The translations under genes and the position numbers were made by a program. From an uncultured Bacteroidota bacterium (GTDB taxonomy: Bacteria; Bacteroidota; Bacteroidia; Chitinophagales; Chitinophagaceae), in the NCBI GenBank assembly GCA_903938445.1, contig CAJADG010000082.1, positions 1 through 64,000 on the forward strand: DNA of 64,000 bases, given 5' to 3'. The notes below the pieces were generated by a model. The model saw only the letters and a program-made list of their open reading frames with translations, was not told the DNA's origin and made no database searches. This document shows positions 60,569 through 64,000 of this stretch, in pieces (positions within the stretch are counted from its first letter, which is position 1; each line of letters opens with the position of its first letter).

Positions 60569-61642
60569 ATGCAGTTTCGCAATTTTAAAATGGTCGACTA
60601 TGTGGTATATGGTCGTGGTGCGTTTAATCAATTAGATGAAATTTTAGCTCCTCGTAGAAAAGATAATTTTCCAATGATTTTTTTCTTGGATCACTTTTTT
60701 ATTGGAAAGCCTTTGGCTTCACGCATTCCTTTAAGAGGAAAAGATAAAATTGTTTATGTTGATGTAACCCATGAGCCTAAAACAAAACAAGTGGATGCAT
60801 TGGCTGCAGAATTAAAAGCTGAATTTGGTGAAGTGAGCGGTATCATTGGTATTGGAGGGGGTTCAACAATGGACTTAGCGAAAGCGGTTTCCTTAATGAT
60901 GACCAATCCTGGTTCTTCGGCTGATTATCAAGGATGGGATTTAGTAAAACAAGCGGGCGTTTATAAAGTAGGTATTCCAACATTAAGTGGTACGGGCGCC
61001 GAAGTGAGTCGTACAACGGTTTTAACAGGTCCTGTTCGTAAATTAGGAATGAACTCTGACTTTACACCATTTGATCAAATTGTATTAGATCCAGAATTAA
61101 CACAAAACGCTCCTGCCAATCAACGTTTTTATACGGGCATGGATTGTTATATACATTGTATTGAAAGTTTAGAAGGAACTTTTTTAAATGAATTTAGTAA
61201 GAGCTATGGCGAGAAAGCACTTGAGCTTTGTCGTAAAGTTTTTGTTGAAAAAGAAAAATGGGATGACGAGTGTGATGATCAATTAATGATGGCCTCTTAT
61301 GCAGGTGGTATGAGTATTGCCTACAGTCAGGTGGGTGTTGCCCATGCGGTGAGTTATGGATTAAGTTTTTTATTGGGTACTAAACACGGTATAGGCAACT
61401 GTATTGTAATGAATCATTTGGAGGAATACTATCCAGCGGGTGTGAAAGAATTTAAATACATGGTGGAGAAAAACAATATTGAAATTCCAACCGGCATCTG
61501 CGCCAATTTAACCGAAGAGCAATTTGACGCCATGATCAATGTTTCCTTGGGCATGAAACCACTTTGGGAAAATGCATTAGGAAAGGATTGGGAAAAAATC
61601 ATGACGCGTGAAAAATTACGCGCTTTGTACGGTAAGTTATAA
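60569..61642 (+). CDS. Iron-containing alcohol dehydrogenase, KdnB (Kdo 8-oxidase)-like
   Basis: IIGIGGGSTMDLAKAVSLM, PTLSGTGAEVSRTTVL, GMDCYIHCIESLEGTFLN, AHAVSYGLSFLLGTKHGIGNC; proximity to kdsB. Confidence 0.75.
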   Translation: MQFRNFKMVDYVVYGRGAFNQLDEILAPRRKDNFPMIFFLDHFFIGKPLASRIPLRGKDKIVYVDVTHEPKTKQVDALAAELKAEFGEVSGIIGIGGGSTMDLAKAVSLMMTNPGSSADYQGWDLVKQAGVYKVGIPTLSGTGAEVSRTTVLTGPVRKLGMNSDFTPFDQIVLDPELTQNAPANQRFYTGMDCYIHCIESLEGTFLNEFSKSYGEKALELCRKVFVEKEKWDDECDDQLMMASYAGGMSIAYSQVGVAHAVSYGLSFLLGTKHGIGNCIVMNHLEEYYPAGVKEFKYMVEKNNIEIPTGICANLTEEQFDAMINVSLGMKPLWENALGKDWEKIMTREKLRALYGKL

Positions 61643-61694
61643 GCATTTATAAACGCACCAATAGCCTTTGTTTATTAGCTTCTAAAGGTATTAT

Positions 61695-61713
61695 TAAGGT
61701 TAATTTAACCTTA
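61695..61713. promoter_or_regulatory. Perfect 19-bp palindrome, candidate repressor operator
   Basis: TAAGGTTAA-T-TTAACCTTA upstream of the RND efflux operon. Confidence 0.5.
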
Positions 61714-61731
61714 TCTTATGAGACCTTGCTA

Positions 61732-61739
61732 TATCTTTG
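61732..61739 (+). promoter_or_regulatory. -7 element of the RND efflux operon (TATCTTTG)
   Basis: TAnnTTTG; ATG at 61772. Confidence 0.55.
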
Positions 61740-61771
61740 CGACCAATAATTAATAAACCTTATTGATTGCT

Positions 61772-62842
61772 ATGAATAAATTAAATTTTTTATTTGTATT
61801 AGTCGCTGTTTCTCTAATGGGAACAGCTTGTAGTTCAAAAAAAGAGACTAAAAAAGAGAACGGAAAATATATAACTACAACCGCTTTACGTATTGATACT
61901 TCATTCACTAAAGAGTACGTTGCGGAAATACAATCTTTTCAAAATATTGAAATTAGAGCAAAAGTTAAGGGCTTTATAGAATCTATTAATGTTGATGAGG
62001 GGCAGCATGTGAATGGCGGTCAAATTTTATTTACCATTCGTCCCAAAGAATATGAAGCAGAATTAATCAAAGCAAAAGCAGAAGTAAAAAAGTCCGAGGT
62101 GGACGCTCAAAATGCAAAAACTCTATCTGATAAAAATATCATTTCTAAATCAGAATTGGCATTGGCGCTTGCTAAATTAGAACAAGCAAAAGCAGATGAA
62201 TCACTAGCAGCATTATATGTGTCTTATACAAAAGTTAATGCTCCATTTGAGGGAATTATAGACAGATTAAAATTAAAGCAAGGAAGTTTAATTGACGAGG
62301 GAACTTTATTAACAACACTTTCTAATAATAAAAATGTGTACGCATATTTTAATGTTTCAGAAAATGAATACTTAGATTTTAAATCTAAAAACAGCAAGGA
62401 TAAAAATAATATAGTTTCCCTAATGTTGGCAAACGGACAAGCGCATAAGTTCAAAGGAAAGATTGAAACGATACAGGGCGAATTTGATAAAAACACCGGT
62501 AGTATTGCGTTTAGGGCTATTTTTCCAAACCCAGATGGTTTATTAAAACATGGTGAAACGGGTAGAGTTCAAATGAAGGTAGATTTAAAACAAGCATTGA
62601 TTATTCCTCAAAAAGCAACTTTTGAATTACAGGATAAAGTGTATGTATATGTGGTTGATAAGAACAATGTGATTAAATCAAGAAATATAAAAATCAAACA
62701 ACGCTTAAATAATTTATTCGTTATTGAATCTGGACTTTTAGAAAATGATGTATTTATTTTGGAAGGAATTCAAAGTTTAAAAGACGATGACAAAGTAGAA
62801 ACTACACTTGTGCCTGCAAGTGCATCTGTATCTATAAAATAA
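61772..62842 (+). CDS. RND efflux periplasmic adaptor lipoprotein (AcrA/MexA-like)
   Basis: Lipobox SLMGTACSS; EIRAKVKGFIESINVDEGQHVNGGQILFTI; ATG at 61772 rather than TTG 61763. Confidence 0.9.
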   Translation: MNKLNFLFVLVAVSLMGTACSSKKETKKENGKYITTTALRIDTSFTKEYVAEIQSFQNIEIRAKVKGFIESINVDEGQHVNGGQILFTIRPKEYEAELIKAKAEVKKSEVDAQNAKTLSDKNIISKSELALALAKLEQAKADESLAALYVSYTKVNAPFEGIIDRLKLKQGSLIDEGTLLTTLSNNKNVYAYFNVSENEYLDFKSKNSKDKNNIVSLMLANGQAHKFKGKIETIQGEFDKNTGSIAFRAIFPNPDGLLKHGETGRVQMKVDLKQALIIPQKATFELQDKVYVYVVDKNNVIKSRNIKIKQRLNNLFVIESGLLENDVFILEGIQSLKDDDKVETTLVPASASVSIK

Positions 62843-62852
62843 GCAAGAGACA

Positions 62853-64000
62853 ATGATTAAAAAATTAATAAGCAGACCCGTTTTTTCTATAGTAATTTCA
62901 ATCGTAATTGTATTATTGGGTCTTTTGTCATTAATACAGTTACCGGTTACACAGTTTCCATCTGTTTCACCACCAAAGGTTAATATTGTTGCAGAGTACC
63001 CAGGTGCGAATGCAGAATTAATGATTAAAGCGGTTGTAATTCCATTAGAGCGTGCGTTAAACGGTGTCCCTGGTCTTAAATATATTGCATCTGATGCGGG
63101 TAATGACGGAGCTTGTTCCATCACAGTTGTTTTTAAATTAGGTACGGATCCCAATATTGCATCTGTCAATGTTCAAAATAGGGTAGCTGCAGTTAACAAT
63201 AAGCTTCCACCTCAGGTTATTAAAGAGGGTATTAAAATTTCAAGGGAAGAATCCAACATGTTGATGTATGTGAACTTAATAAGTAAGGATAGTAACCTGG
63301 ACGTTAATTTCTTATACAATTATGCCGACATTAATTTGCTTTCTGAATTAAAAAAGATCGATGGTGTTGGTTTTGCAGATATTTTAGGAAATAGAGAATA
63401 TGCCATGCGTGTTTGGTTAAAGCCAGACAGAATGGTTGCTTATAATATTTCGGCTGACGAAGTGTTACAAGCGATTGATGAACAAAATTTAGAAGCGGCA
63501 CCTGGTAAAACAGGAGAAAGCTCTGGAAAACAAGCACAAACCTTTCAATATGTTTTAAAATACCCAGGTAGATATAATACCAAAGAGGGATATGAAAATA
63601 TTATTTTAAGATCTAGTGCGAGTGGACAGGCTATTAAAGTAAAAGATGTTGCGGATGTAGAATTTGGAAGTTCTTATTATGACTTGTATTCCAAAATGGA
63701 TGGTAAACCATCTGCTGCCATTATGATTAAGCAATCTTATGGAAGTAATGCAAGAGAGGTTATTCAAAATATCAAAACCAAGTTAGACGAAATTAAACAA
63801 ACCTCTTTTCCAAAAGGGATGGATTATGAATTGAGTTATGATGTATCCAAATTCTTAGATGCATCTATCGAAAAAGTAATTCACACTTTAATTGAAGCAT
63901 TTTTATTAGTTGGATTTGTTGTGTTTTTATTTTTGGGCGATTGGAGGTCCACTTTAATTCCTGCCATCGCTGTACCCATTTCCTTAATTGGTACTTTTTT
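62853..64000 (+). CDS. RND efflux permease (AcrB-like), truncated by the window end
   Basis: Manual translation: MIKKLISRPVFSIVISIVIVLLGLLSLIQLPVTQFPSVSPPKVNIVAEYPGANAE...; open to 64000, absent from the ORF track. Confidence 0.93.
   Translation, partial: MIKKLISRPVFSIVISIVIVLLGLLSLIQLPVTQFPSVSPPKVNIVAEYPGANAELMIKAVVIPLERALNGVPGLKYIASDAGNDGACSITVVFKLGTDPNIASVNVQNRVAAVNNKLPPQVIKEGIKISREESNMLMYVNLISKDSNLDVNFLYNYADINLLSELKKIDGVGFADILGNREYAMRVWLKPDRMVAYNISADEVLQAIDEQNLEAAPGKTGESSGKQAQTFQYVLKYPGRYNTKEGYENIILRSSASGQAIKVKDVADVEFGSSYYDLYSKMDGKPSAAIMIKQSYGSNAREVIQNIKTKLDEIKQTSFPKGMDYELSYDVSKFLDASIEKVIHTLIEAFLLVGFVVFLFLGDWRSTLIPAIAVPISLIGTF

Noticed and set aside
62777-63169. 130-aa ORF antisense to the RND adaptor/permease junction
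   Set aside because: The sense strand encodes clear RND proteins across the entire interval.
1-64000. Search by eye for prophage, IS elements, toxin-antitoxin, restriction or defence islands
   Set aside because: No transposase, integrase, methyltransferase, Cas or typical defence proteins among the translated ORFs.

Overview
This 64 kb window is AT-rich chromosomal DNA from a Bacteroidota bacterium. I infer a Chitinophagaceae-like lineage from TAnnTTTG promoters, a T9SS sorting domain, and DUF1501/DUF1800, DUF6515, DUF2480 and DUF6526 families. No transposase, integrase, prophage or CRISPR array is visible. The backbone is mostly housekeeping: asnS, rho, nadD, ybeY, mnmG, polA, recA, mgsA, uvrB, pnuC/nadR-like, mtgA, thiL, nagA, recX, dnaN, kdsB, one tRNA-Phe, and an RND efflux operon running off the right edge. 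Its permease is missing from the ORF track because the frame stays open. The most interesting signals are mainly non-coding: (i) a compact three-way-junction RNA leader behind a consensus promoter, upstream of an uncharacterised 208-aa protein, with a local AA/U internal loop like the SAM-I P3 pocket; (ii) two parS-like palindromes, one inside the end of ybeY and one abutting the mnmG promoter; (iii) a 758-bp very AT-rich gap upstream of recA with DnaA-box matches and iterated ATACTAA, an oriC candidate; (iv) near-leaderless promoter arrangements at uvrB and a suhB-like gene; (v) a perfect 19-bp palindrome near the RND efflux promoter. Protein-level candidates are a lipoprotein with a Cys-rich/glycine-zipper tail plus a small membrane partner, a possible 8-amino-Kdo module, a Tat-like/T9SS DUF1501 protein, and degenerate tandem amidohydrolases. 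All calls come from reading the sequence and recognising families; no searches were run.
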